This document shows, piece after piece, positions 9,594 to 19,403 of a stretch of DNA of 32,346 nt; positions within the stretch are counted from its first letter, which is position 1; every line of letters starts with the position of its first letter. The notes under the pieces were generated by a model. It was not told where the DNA came from, searched no databases, and was given only the letters and a program-made list of their open reading frames with translations. The position numbers and the translations under genes are program-made. The DNA comes from Syntrophomonadaceae bacterium (GTDB lineage Bacteria; Bacillota; Ch66; Ch109): NCBI GenBank assembly GCA_012519455.1, contig JAAYQE010000008.1, positions 1 through 32,346 on the forward strand, written 5' to 3'.

Positions 9594-9631
9594 ACCTCCT
9601 CCAGGAATATCTACAAATTCTCACCAGACGT

Positions 9632-9660
9632 ATTATATCACAGGTATTTACGCTTGACAA
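9632..9660 (-). promoter_or_regulatory. Near-consensus sigma-A promoter for the rimP-nusA-ylxR-ylxQ-infB segment (TTGTCA-17-TATAAT)
   Basis: Minus strand TTGTCA (9655-9660), 17-nt spacer, TATAAT (9632-9637), in the intergenic region between polC and rimP. Confidence 0.85.
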
Positions 9661-9753
9661 GAAGCAGCCCCAAAATAGCGCCTATGGACCCCTTAACCCT
9701 TATTGAGAGTAACGGAGAGGGCCTTAGTTTTAGTGTAAAGGATATCTTTTTCT

Positions 9754-12700
9754 TTAAAATAAACTAAGCTGATCTGATTCAGGTAAACCGTTAAAACATC
9801 CATGTTCCCGCATAACTTCTATAATATTCTTGCTCACCCGGGTCCGACTATGCAGGTCCTCTACGGAGGTAAAAAACTGCTTTTCTCTAGCTTCAACAAT
9901 ACTGGCCGCGGCGGTCTGGCCTAATCCCTGTAAAGCAACTAAAGGAGGTAACAATCCCTGAGGCGTAATAATAAAACGGTACGCATCTGATTTTTCCAAA
10001 TCGACATTCCGGAATTTCAATTTTCTTTCGTACATCTCTAGAGCTACTTCGAGGATCGCTAATAGACTTTTTTCCTTAGCGGTAGCCTCATTTCCCTTTT
10101 GTTCTAATTCCTCAATTTTACCCTGAACCTTTGCACTGCTCCCTACAATTAATTGGGCGTCAAATTCGTCAGCCCGTACGGTAAAAAAACTGGCATAAAA
10201 AGCTTCTGGATAATTTAATTTAAAATAGGCGATACGAAAAGCCATGGTCACGTAAGCTACGGCATGTGCTTTAGGAAACATATATTTTATCCTTTTACAG
10301 GAACCAATATACCAGTCCGGGATTTGCTGGCCACGCATTTTTTCTTCAAACTCGCTTTTTACCCCTTTCCCTTTACGTACGTCTTCCATGATTTTAAAAG
10401 CTAAGGAAGGCTCTAGGTCTTGCTGAATCAAGTAGGTCATGATATCATCTCGTGTCGAAATGGCTTCGCTTAGTTTAACGCGGCCACTTTTTATCAATTC
10501 CTGGGCATTATTTAGCCACACATCGGTCCCGTGGGAGAAGCCGCTGATCCGGACCAGATCGGAAAAAGTTTGCGGTCGGGTGTCTTCCAACATCTGCCGC
10601 ACAAACCGGGTACCGAACTCCGGAATACCGTAAGTACCTACTTCCGAACGAATTTGCTCCGGGGTAACACCCAGTGGTTTTACACTAGAAAACAGCTGCA
10701 TGGTCTGAGGCTCGCCCATCGGTATCTGCCGCGGGTCGATACCGGTCAAATCCTGAAGCATGCGGATGACCGTTGGATCATCATGACCTAGAATGTCTAG
10801 TTTAACTAGTTGACTACTAATGGCCTCGTAGTCAAAATGGGTGGTAACGGTCTCGGATTTTGCATCGTCTGCTGGTCGTTGTACCGGTGAAAATTGATAG
10901 ATATCATTACCTTTCGGGACCACCATTAATCCTCCTGGATGTTGCCCGGTAGTTCGTTTAACCCCGGTACAGCCTTTAACCAGGCGGGCTATTTCCGCTT
11001 CCCGGGCGCGTACCTTATGTTCGTCTAGATACTTTTTGACAAAACCGTACGCCGTTCGTTCCGCAATGGTAGCAATGGTCCCCGCGCGAAAAACATGTTC
11101 CCGGCCAAATAGTTCCTCAACATAGCGATGTGCGCGCGCCTGGTATTCACCCGAGAAATTAAGATCAATATCGGGTACTTTATCTCCCTTAAACCCCATA
11201 AAAGTCTCAAAGGGAATTTCATGTCCGTCTTTATTCAGCGGGGTCTGGCATTGGGGGCAGTTTCGTTCGGGTAAGTCTGCGCCACAGCCTACGGATCCAT
11301 CGGTAATAAATTCATTATAATGACATTTAGGGCAAAGATAGTGGGGGGATAGCGGGTTAACCTCCGTAATCCCGGTTAAAGTTGCGACCAGGGAAGAGCC
11401 TACAGAGCCCCGCGAGCCGACTAGATATCCATCTTCATTAGATTTACGGACCAATTTATGGGCAATTAAATACAAAACCGCAAAACCATTATTAATTATT
11501 GCGTTTAACTCTTTTTCAATGCGGTCTTGTACTAGCGCCGGCAGCGGATCTCCATATAGTTCCCGTGCCCGTTGGTAAGTCATTTCCGTAACCTGGCTTT
11601 CGGCGCCGTCAATTACGGGAGCGTGTAGATCTTCGGGTACCGGGCGTACTTCTTCTATCTGGGAACAAATGTGCAAAGGATTATCAATTACGACCTGGCG
11701 CGCAATATCTTCTCCCAAATAACTAAACTCTTCTAACATCTCTTCCGTCGTTCTAAGATAAAGAGGCGCCTGTAATTCAGCATCCTCAAAACCTTTACCA
11801 GTCTGCAAAATCCGGCGGAAATGCTCGTCTTCCGGATCAAGAAAATGTACATCTCCGGTCCCTACTACCGGCTTACCCAGTTTTGCTCCCAATTCCACCA
11901 AGGTACGATTAATTTTACGCAGATCATCCATGCTTTCTAATTGCCCATTTCGCATCAAAAATTCATTATTACATAAGGGTTGAATTTCAATAAAATCATA
12001 GAAAGAGGCGATCTCTTCCACGTTTTCCGGGGAATCCTTGCGCAGCAAGGCTTGCATTAACTCGCCGGCTTCACACGCCGTTCCCAAAATTAAACCCTCC
12101 CGGTAACGTTGAATTTCCTGACGGGCAATCCGGGGATGACGATAAAAATTATGGAGATGAGAATTACTAATCAATCGATAGAGGTTATATAGACCAGTCT
12201 GATTCCGGGCCAAAATAATGATATGATAAGTCCGTTGACGAACTTTTTTCTTTTTACTTTCAGCTGCACTTAATTCTTCCGTAAGATAACCTTCGACACC
12301 GTAGATTACTTTGATCCCGTATTTCCGACCCCACTCATAGGCTTCGGGAAAAGACTGTACAACCCCGTGATCGGTTATCGCTACCGCGGGATGACCCCAA
12401 CTGGCTACCCGCTCCATCAAAGCTTTGATCTCTACTAATCCATCCATGGAACTCATCTTCGTATGCAGATGCATTTCCACTCTTTTCCGGGGTGCCTCAT
12501 CTTTACGGATCGGGGCTACTCCAGCGTTTATATCCTGAGCCAGTAAAGTCAGCTCTTGAGAATAGCGATCTACCTGTGCGGCTCCCCGAACGATAATCCA
12601 AACCCCGTCGTTCAGGTGTTCCAAAAGCTTTTCTCGCTCTTTTTTTTCTACAAAGATTTTTACGGTGATAGAATCTTTATTATCCGTTAAATTAAAGATA

Positions 12701-13503
12701 ATTAGAGTACGGTGGCTCCGTAGTTCGCGAATCGATAGATCAAAAACTCGACCCTGTACGGTTACGGATTTTTCTTCATCGATTAATTGATTAAGGGGTA
12801 GCGGGGGCGTATTGATCTTTTTACCCAGCCAAACTGCCCCCGAAGTTGCCTTTTTCTCCTTTATCCCCCCGTTGGATCGACTTGCTTCGCTCCCTTGCTC
12901 CGTAACCGCATTAAAGCCTCGCTGCATAACCAACGGTTCTTCTTCAACTGGGGTTAAGGCTGACGCGGTTGTTTTCCAGGTAATTTGCGGACACCAAGCT
13001 AAATTATGCTCTAACCACTCCGCTAATAACTTACGCGCCCCTTTACCTTCTAACCATTGTACGGCCATGGGGCTAGATAAGAGAATACAAAGACGATCGG
13101 TATCCGCTAGCTGAATGGTTGAAGCCTCTAACCAGCCGCGTAAATAGGGGTTGGCCTCAATGATCTGGGTAACATAAGACGACCAGTTTTCGCGCAAAAC
13201 CTCCGGCGCTCTAAGAGGGCCATAATGGTAACGAACTTTCCATTCTACCTTACGCAGTCCAGAAACCTGACCTTGCCAGATGGCACTGATCTTTTGTAAA
13301 CACCCTACATCTACGGGTCCATTTAATAAAATATGTATAATCCAAGTTTGCTTGGCGCGATCTACTTCTACCTGTTCAATCTGGGCTTCTTTTAGGACTC
13401 CCAGAGCCGCAGCCGGTAAGGATAAATTATCAAGCCAGTGACTAAGGTCCCTGGCTTCTTCCCGGGATTCAGGCCCGGTCCTGATCATGTTATCACTCCT
13501 CAA
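9754..13503 (-). CDS. polC: DNA polymerase III subunit alpha, PolC type, apparently lacking the exonuclease insertion
   Basis: 1249 aa; OB domain, PHP motifs (EMHLHTKMSSMDG, ITDHGVVQSFPEAY, GTGDVHFL), PolC core GSRGSVGSSLVATLTGITEVNPLSPHYLCPKC, DKVPDIDLNFSGEYQ, C-terminal ESDQLSLF clamp-binding motif. About 190 aa shorter than B. subtilis PolC as I recall it. Confidence 0.97.
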   Translation of the reverse strand: MRSDNMIRTGPESREEARDLSHWLDNLSLPAAALGVLKEAQIEQVEVDRAKQTWIIHILLNGPVDVGCLQKISAIWQGQVSGLRKVEWKVRYHYGPLRAPEVLRENWSSYVTQIIEANPYLRGWLEASTIQLADTDRLCILLSSPMAVQWLEGKGARKLLAEWLEHNLAWCPQITWKTTASALTPVEEEPLVMQRGFNAVTEQGSEASRSNGGIKEKKATSGAVWLGKKINTPPLPLNQLIDEEKSVTVQGRVFDLSIRELRSHRTLIIFNLTDNKDSITVKIFVEKKEREKLLEHLNDGVWIIVRGAAQVDRYSQELTLLAQDINAGVAPIRKDEAPRKRVEMHLHTKMSSMDGLVEIKALMERVASWGHPAVAITDHGVVQSFPEAYEWGRKYGIKVIYGVEGYLTEELSAAESKKKKVRQRTYHIIILARNQTGLYNLYRLISNSHLHNFYRHPRIARQEIQRYREGLILGTACEAGELMQALLRKDSPENVEEIASFYDFIEIQPLCNNEFLMRNGQLESMDDLRKINRTLVELGAKLGKPVVGTGDVHFLDPEDEHFRRILQTGKGFEDAELQAPLYLRTTEEMLEEFSYLGEDIARQVVIDNPLHICSQIEEVRPVPEDLHAPVIDGAESQVTEMTYQRARELYGDPLPALVQDRIEKELNAIINNGFAVLYLIAHKLVRKSNEDGYLVGSRGSVGSSLVATLTGITEVNPLSPHYLCPKCHYNEFITDGSVGCGADLPERNCPQCQTPLNKDGHEIPFETFMGFKGDKVPDIDLNFSGEYQARAHRYVEELFGREHVFRAGTIATIAERTAYGFVKKYLDEHKVRAREAEIARLVKGCTGVKRTTGQHPGGLMVVPKGNDIYQFSPVQRPADDAKSETVTTHFDYEAISSQLVKLDILGHDDPTVIRMLQDLTGIDPRQIPMGEPQTMQLFSSVKPLGVTPEQIRSEVGTYGIPEFGTRFVRQMLEDTRPQTFSDLVRISGFSHGTDVWLNNAQELIKSGRVKLSEAISTRDDIMTYLIQQDLEPSLAFKIMEDVRKGKGVKSEFEEKMRGQQIPDWYIGSCKRIKYMFPKAHAVAYVTMAFRIAYFKLNYPEAFYASFFTVRADEFDAQLIVGSSAKVQGKIEELEQKGNEATAKEKSLLAILEVALEMYERKLKFRNVDLEKSDAYRFIITPQGLLPPLVALQGLGQTAAASIVEAREKQFFTSVEDLHSRTRVSKNIIEVMREHGCFNGLPESDQLSLF

Positions 13504-13517
13504 AACTCTAACCGTTT

Positions 13518-14195
13518 TTAATCCTGATGTTCTACTTTAAATACGCCGGAAACCCCGTAAAGTTTATCCGCTACCACTTTAGGCTTGATAAAAGGAGGAA
13601 TCCTAAGCATTAGATCTAATACTAATTGTTCTTCTTCAGCATGACTCAAAGTTAAATTCTTGATATGCACGCCATCTTCCCCCAGAGCGGTACCTACTTT
13701 TCCGATTGCCCCAGGCCGATCGTGGACGATAACCTTAAAATGTTTATACTCCCGCATACCGCTAAATCGTTCTTCTACTTTAAAGAAGTAAACCAACACC
13801 AATAGAATAAAACCGGTAGTCGCTACAGCGGCCATATATAAACCGGCCCCACAAGCTAAACCAATACAGGCCACCACCCACAAACCCGCCGCAGTAGTTA
13901 AACCGGTGATATTAGCCCCCTCCCGCATAATAGTGCCGGCCCCTAAAAAGCCGATGCCACTAATTACTTGTGCAGCTATTCGTCCGGGATCAGCGGTGAC
14001 CATGCTTTGATATTCATAAAATATTTCCTGGGAAATAACCATGGCTAAGGCTGACCCTACACAGACCAGGGTATAGGTTCTCAAACCAGCCGGTCGGGCT
14101 AAACTTTCTCGTTCTAACCCAATTAAGGCTCCCAGGAAACAGGCTAGGGCGAGTCGAATAATTATATCGTATTCATTCATAATTTTAATCGCCAC
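13518..14195 (-). CDS. mgtC: MgtC/SapB family protein with C-terminal ACT-like domain
   Basis: 225 aa; RLALACFLGALIGLERESLARPAGLRTYTLVCVGSALAM, ISGIGFLGAGTIMREGANITGLTTAAGLWVVACIGLACGAG; C-terminal VHDRPGAIGKVGTALGEDGVHIKNL. Confidence 0.93.
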   Translation of the reverse strand: MAIKIMNEYDIIIRLALACFLGALIGLERESLARPAGLRTYTLVCVGSALAMVISQEIFYEYQSMVTADPGRIAAQVISGIGFLGAGTIMREGANITGLTTAAGLWVVACIGLACGAGLYMAAVATTGFILLVLVYFFKVEERFSGMREYKHFKVIVHDRPGAIGKVGTALGEDGVHIKNLTLSHAEEEQLVLDLMLRIPPFIKPKVVADKLYGVSGVFKVEHQD

Positions 14196-14218
14196 CCTTT
14201 CTGGGCTGGTTTATCCAC

Positions 14219-15952
14219 TCACACAAAACCATGTAACTGGCTGTGGACTTGATCTGCTAACCATTGTACAACTTCTTCAATCTTAAGTCGAAAATCTTCC
14301 CCGGTAATCCGGCACCGGACCTCCACTTCTCCATCTTTCAACGCCTTAGGTCCTATGGTAATCCGATAAGGGTAACCAATCAAGTCTGCGTCCTTAAACT
14401 TAACTCCAGCTCGATCCAACCGGTCATCTAGGATGGCCTCGACCCCTACCTTAAGAAGCCCATTATACAACTTTTCAGCTACCGTTCTTTGCTGTTCATC
14501 CTGAAAGCTGACCGGAACGATAATAACATGATAAGGAGCTATCGCTACCGGCCATTTAATTCCATTGGCATCGTAATTTTGCTCGATGGCTGCGGCCATG
14601 GTCCGACTGACCCCGATTCCGTAACAACCCATAACAATTAATTGCTCTTGACCTTTTTCATCCAGGAACCGGGCCCCCATAGCCGAGCTGTACTTAGTTC
14701 CTAATTTAAAAATATGTCCTACTTCAATCCCATGTGACTGCACTAGAGAATTTCCACAATGAGGACAAGGCTCGACGGCTTCAACCATCCGCAGGTCCGC
14801 AACTTCGTCTAGGGGAAAATCCCGACCCGGGTCCGCATAGCGATAGTGGTAATCATCCTGATTAGCTCCTACTACTGCTTGTACCATGAGCGGAACTTCG
14901 GTATCTACCAAAATCCGAATTCCCTTTAAACCAATAGGACCTACAAAACCCGGAGAAGCTCCGGTGGTTTTCTTAATCAGCGTATCGGAGGCTAATTCTA
15001 ACCGCAGACATCCTAGCCGGTTAAGCAGCTTGGTCTCGTTAATATTTCTATCTCCCCGTATAACGACCGCAATCAATTCGCGGTGCGTCGTAAACTCCGC
15101 TTCATAAAATAAAGTTTTAAGCACTTCCTGGGCACTGATCCCTAAAAAAGTAGTAACCTCAACTACCGTACACACGCCTGGAGTATGAACGCGTTGCAGG
15201 GCCCCCGGTTCCAGGCCTTCTTGCAATAATTCAGGGGATGCTTCTGCCTTTTCTACATTAGCGGCATAGCCACACTGGTCACAATGTACAACTAGGGCTT
15301 CTCCAGAGCCGGCCAGTACCATAAACTCATGACTGGCATTCCCTCCAATTGCTCCTGAATCCGCTTCTACGGCCCGAAACTGCAAACCACAACGTTGAAA
15401 AGCCTGACTATAAGCATTATACATTTTCTGATAACTAACCTCTAAGCCAGCCTCATCGCGATCAAAAGAATAAAGGTCCTTCATGATAAATTCTCGGCAA
15501 CGCATTAAACCAAAACGAGGCCGTCTTTCGTCGCGGTACTTGTTTTGTATTTGGTAGAGCAGCAAAGGAAGCTGTTTATAGGAGTGAACCTCATTTCGTA
15601 CTAGATCCGTAATGATTTCTTCATGGGTTGGTCCCAAGCAAAAATCCCGCTGGTGCCGGTCTTGTAAACGAAACATCTCATCTCCATATACAGCCCAGCG
15701 ACCACTTTCCTGCCATAACTCAGCTGGTTGCATAATGGGGAGTCCCACTTCCAGACCTCCGGCCCGGTTCATTTCCTCTCGTACAATCGCGGCGATCTTT
15801 TGCAGTATCCTCTGAGCTAAAGGTAAATAGGTATAAACCCCAGAGGTGGTTTTTCTTATCATCCCGGCCCGGAGCATTAAACGATGGCTGATTACTTCCG
15901 CCTCTGCCGGTACTTCCCTTAGAGTAGGCGCCAATAACTGCGTAACACGCAC
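14219..15952 (-). CDS. proS: Prolyl-tRNA synthetase (bacterial type with editing domain)
   Basis: 577 aa; [49 protein letters not shown], inserted YbaK-like editing domain with [25 protein letters not shown]. Confidence 0.97.
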   Translation of the reverse strand: MRVTQLLAPTLREVPAEAEVISHRLMLRAGMIRKTTSGVYTYLPLAQRILQKIAAIVREEMNRAGGLEVGLPIMQPAELWQESGRWAVYGDEMFRLQDRHQRDFCLGPTHEEIITDLVRNEVHSYKQLPLLLYQIQNKYRDERRPRFGLMRCREFIMKDLYSFDRDEAGLEVSYQKMYNAYSQAFQRCGLQFRAVEADSGAIGGNASHEFMVLAGSGEALVVHCDQCGYAANVEKAEASPELLQEGLEPGALQRVHTPGVCTVVEVTTFLGISAQEVLKTLFYEAEFTTHRELIAVVIRGDRNINETKLLNRLGCLRLELASDTLIKKTTGASPGFVGPIGLKGIRILVDTEVPLMVQAVVGANQDDYHYRYADPGRDFPLDEVADLRMVEAVEPCPHCGNSLVQSHGIEVGHIFKLGTKYSSAMGARFLDEKGQEQLIVMGCYGIGVSRTMAAAIEQNYDANGIKWPVAIAPYHVIIVPVSFQDEQQRTVAEKLYNGLLKVGVEAILDDRLDRAGVKFKDADLIGYPYRITIGPKALKDGEVEVRCRITGEDFRLKIEEVVQWLADQVHSQLHGFV

Positions 15953-16016
15953 CAGCTGATTCCTCCCTTGTCTTATTATTTTTTATCTATAATAATATTC
16001 GGAAAATAAAATGAAT

Positions 16017-17117
16017 TTACCTGCTATCCCGGATTGTTTCTTGTTCTATTTTCTCTATTTCGTTGATCAGAGCTTTAACCAGTTCATCCTCTTTAACTTT
16101 ACGTACCGGTTGTCCATCTTTAAAAAGAAGGCCAACCCCCTTACCGCCGGCGATTCCAACATCAGCATGCCGGGCTTCACCGGGGCCGTTTACTACACAA
16201 CCCATAATGGCTACGGTAAGAGGGGTCCGATAATTGCGAATCGCTGCTTCAACCTGCTCCACTACTGATAAGAGGTCAATCTGACATCGACCGCAGGTCG
16301 GACAGGAAATTATTTCGGGCCCTCTTTCGCGTAAATTTAAAGCTTTTAAGATTTCATAACCGACCCGTACTTCTTCATTCGGCGGGCCGGTTAAAGAAAC
16401 CCGAATCGTATCTCCTATTCCTTCGGACAGTAAGGTCCCGATACCAATAGCCGATTTAATCGTTCCGTTATAACGGGTTCCGGCCTCCGTTACGCCCAGA
16501 TGTAAAGGATAATCTACTTTCCGGGCCAGATTACGGTAAGCCTTGATCATCAGAGGAACCCTAGAAGCTTTTATGGATACTTTAATATCGTAAAAACGTA
16601 AATTTTCTAAGATGCGGATATGTTTTAAGGCACTTTCGACCAGCGCCTCCGGCGTTACCCCTCCATATTGCTCAATTAAAGCTTTTTCCAAAGATCCGGC
16701 ATTAACCCCAATCCGAATCGGAACCCCGATATCCTGGGCCTTACGGGCTACCATTTCGACACGACTTCGGTCCCCGATATTACCTGGATTAATGCGTAAG
16801 CCGTTAATTCCGTTCTCCAAGCATGCTAAGGCTAAACGGTAATCAAAATGAATATCCGCAATTAAAGGTACTCGCGTTTGCTGGCGTATGGCTTTTATGG
16901 CCGTTGCGGCTTCAGTATCCACTACCGCCAAACGTACGATTTCACAACCCAAGCTTTCCAGTTCATTTATTTGCTGCACGGTAGCTGCAATATCCCGGGT
17001 ATCGGTTTTGGTCATGGATTGTACCGATATCGGACTATTTCCTCCAATCATCACCCCTCCTACCCGTAAAGGACGGGTGGAACGCCGGGGTATAACAGAC
17101 ATTATTCCCGCCTCCAT
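16017..17117 (-). CDS. ispG: (E)-4-hydroxy-3-methylbut-2-enyl-diphosphate synthase
   Basis: 366 aa; VQSMTKTDTRD, ADIHFDYRLAL, SCPTCGRCQIDL, MGCVVNGPGEARHADVGIAGG, GcpE/IspG signatures. Confidence 0.97.
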   Translation of the reverse strand: MEAGIMSVIPRRSTRPLRVGGVMIGGNSPISVQSMTKTDTRDIAATVQQINELESLGCEIVRLAVVDTEAATAIKAIRQQTRVPLIADIHFDYRLALACLENGINGLRINPGNIGDRSRVEMVARKAQDIGVPIRIGVNAGSLEKALIEQYGGVTPEALVESALKHIRILENLRFYDIKVSIKASRVPLMIKAYRNLARKVDYPLHLGVTEAGTRYNGTIKSAIGIGTLLSEGIGDTIRVSLTGPPNEEVRVGYEILKALNLRERGPEIISCPTCGRCQIDLLSVVEQVEAAIRNYRTPLTVAIMGCVVNGPGEARHADVGIAGGKGVGLLFKDGQPVRKVKEDELVKALINEIEKIEQETIRDSR

Positions 17118-17164
17118 AAATTAAAGGTATGTTCTGAAAATAGATCTTACAGATGCCTATACTC

Positions 17165-18205
17165 CTAGCCCTTTTGGGTAAAAATCCGCATTACATCCTG
17201 ATAGGTAAGAATTAAAACCAGAGCCATGAGCAAAGCAAAGCCGATTAGGTTAATTAATCCTTCTTTTTCTGGTTCAACCCCTCGACCACGAACTTTCTCG
17301 AAAAACAGAAAGACTAGCTTACTTCCATCCAGGGCTGGAATAGGCAAAAGATTCAAGATGGCTAGGTTAATACTGAGGATCCCCGCAAAATATAATAAAT
17401 AAGCTATTCCTCCCTGGGCCGCTTCGCCAATCATCTGGTAAATACCCACCGGCCCGGCTAGATCCCCGGGCTCTACTCCCTCCGTAACCATTTGCCCTAA
17501 TCCCTGAAGCATGGCCCAAGTTAATTGTACCGTCTGCGTAAAACCAAGTTTAATTCCGGTTAACAACCCTACCCGCTCATAATTAATTTGGGGACGAATA
17601 CCGATCATTACTCTCTGTTGATTGATTTCCGGGGTTATCTGAAACTGTAAATATTGTCCCTCTCTTTCTACTTCCAAAGTTATAGGGTCTGAGACGGCTT
17701 GGTGCGTCTGAATGACGCTAACTAACTCTTCCCAATTAGCTACTGCTTGATGGTCAATACTCAGGATACGGTCTCCCGGCATTAGACCCGCCTTGGCAGC
17801 TGGCCAATCGGGTAAGGTTTCTCCAATAAGGTTAGAATTAGTAATCGTTGGAATTCCTATTACGGAAAAAACCAGTATAAAGAGAACCGCGGCCAGAACT
17901 AAATTCATCAGCGGACCGGCGGCCGCCACTTGCGCCCGTTCACCTGTGGTTTTGTTTTGATAAGCACCTTCGAGATTCTCTTCTCCTTCCTCTCCCCCGG
18001 CCATTCGAACATACCCGCCCAACGGAAAGAGGCGCAAAGAATACAAGGTATTATTGCGGTTGAAACTAAATAGTTTTGGTCCAAATCCCATACTAAACTC
18101 ATAAACCGTTATCCCGACCCTTTTAGCCGCCACCAGGTGCCCCGCTTCATGCACCATAATTAGTAACCCAAAGACGAAAACTACCGCAAGAATGGTTATT
18201 AACAA
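17165..18205 (-). CDS. rseP: RIP metalloprotease RseP/RasP (site-2 protease)
   Basis: 346 aa; VHEAGHLVAAKRVGI (HExxH), PDZ domain, NLAILNLLPIPALDGSKLVF. Confidence 0.96.
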   Translation of the reverse strand: MLITILAVVFVFGLLIMVHEAGHLVAAKRVGITVYEFSMGFGPKLFSFNRNNTLYSLRLFPLGGYVRMAGGEEGEENLEGAYQNKTTGERAQVAAAGPLMNLVLAAVLFILVFSVIGIPTITNSNLIGETLPDWPAAKAGLMPGDRILSIDHQAVANWEELVSVIQTHQAVSDPITLEVEREGQYLQFQITPEINQQRVMIGIRPQINYERVGLLTGIKLGFTQTVQLTWAMLQGLGQMVTEGVEPGDLAGPVGIYQMIGEAAQGGIAYLLYFAGILSINLAILNLLPIPALDGSKLVFLFFEKVRGRGVEPEKEGLINLIGFALLMALVLILTYQDVMRIFTQKG

Positions 18206-18251
18206 AACAACATCTCCTCCTGTTAGGAGTATTTAGAAGTCTCCCTGGGTT

Positions 18252-19403
18252 TTAACGGTGCTCTCGAACCCAACATCGCGCCCATTGATCTACCGCCAGC
18301 AAGGTATCCAGGTCTGGATGATCAATCTTTTGATGCTGGCCAAGGGCCCCTTCGACCAAGCGAGGGATATCTAAAAACCCAATTTCCTTACGTAAAAAAA
18401 GGTTCACGGCCTCTTCGTCTGCTGCACTGAGTACCGCGGGCATGGAACCGCCAATTTGTCCGGCCCCATAAGCTAGTTCTAGACAGGGGAAATTGCTATA
18501 ATCCGGTTCCTGAAAAGTTAACTCCCCTACCTGGGCTAAATTAAGGTGCGGCCAGGGACCTCCCCAGCGCTCCGGGTAGGAGAGAGCATACTGAATAGGT
18601 ATTCGCATATCCGGCTGACCTAGATGAGCCAATAGGGAGCCATCCCTAAATTCAACTAGAGAATGTACCATCGACTGAGGATGAATTACGACCTCAATCT
18701 GGGCATAATCGACCCCAAAAAGCTGATGGGCTTCTATCACTTCTAAGCCTTTATTCATTAGAGTCGCTGAATCCACGGTAATCTTGGGTCCCATCGACCA
18801 ATTCGGATGACGAAGAGCCAATTCTGGATTAACTGTAGCTAACTGTTCCCGGGTCCAACCCCGGAAAGGCCCCCCCGAGGCCGTAATAATGATCTTATTT
18901 AAGAAGCGTCCTTCTTCCCGCATACATTGAAAAATAGCCGAGGGCTCACTATCAATGGGGAGAACCGGAGCCCGGTGACGCCGTGATTCCGCCATAATTA
19001 AAGGTCCCGCCGCCACCAGGGGTTCCTTATTAGCCATAGCCACGGGAATTCCTCGCTGTAGAGCTTTTAAGGTTGGCGGCAGACCGGCAAAACCGCTCAT
19101 TGCATTAACCACTAGATCAATTTGAGGTAGCTCCAGCAGATCTAAAAGTCCACCTGGTCCGCTTAGAACCTTAACTGGCTGATTTTCTAAAACACTGGCC
19201 GCGATCTGTGCGGCCTCTATATCTGCCAAGGCTACTAATGGCGGCGAAAACTGACGGTACTGCTGTAATAGTAAAGTAAAATTGGACCCTGCGGCCAACC
19301 CAACCACTTCCAGGTGGTCAGAATGCGCCCGCACGACTTCTAAGGTTTGTTGACCAATGGAGCCGGTGGATCCTAAAAGGATAATTTTCTTTTTCGCTTG
19401 CAT
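18252..19403 (-). CDS. dxr: 1-deoxy-D-xylulose 5-phosphate reductoisomerase
   Basis: 383 aa; ILLGSTGSIGQQTLEVVR, NAMSGFAGLPPTLKAL, ANKEPLVAAG, LPIDSEPSAIFQC, VDSATLMNKGLEVIEAHQLF. Confidence 0.97.
   Translation of the reverse strand: MQAKKKIILLGSTGSIGQQTLEVVRAHSDHLEVVGLAAGSNFTLLLQQYRQFSPPLVALADIEAAQIAASVLENQPVKVLSGPGGLLDLLELPQIDLVVNAMSGFAGLPPTLKALQRGIPVAMANKEPLVAAGPLIMAESRRHRAPVLPIDSEPSAIFQCMREEGRFLNKIIITASGGPFRGWTREQLATVNPELALRHPNWSMGPKITVDSATLMNKGLEVIEAHQLFGVDYAQIEVVIHPQSMVHSLVEFRDGSLLAHLGQPDMRIPIQYALSYPERWGGPWPHLNLAQVGELTFQEPDYSNFPCLELAYGAGQIGGSMPAVLSAADEEAVNLFLRKEIGFLDIPRLVEGALGQHQKIDHPDLDTLLAVDQWARCWVREHR

Noticed and set aside
9549-9767. 72-aa plus-strand ORF in the polC-rimP intergenic region
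   Set aside because: Explained by promoter and leader elements on the minus strand; no RBS and no homology.
9724-9770. Imperfect inverted repeat (CTTAGTTT...AAACTAAG) around the polC stop codon
   Set aside because: AT-rich, large interrupted loop and no U-tract; not a convincing terminator.
14219-15952. ProS considered for a missing editing domain
   Set aside because: The YbaK-like insertion is present, including the EVLKTLFY lysine region and a GASPGFVGP-like loop, so it is a normal bacterial-type ProS.
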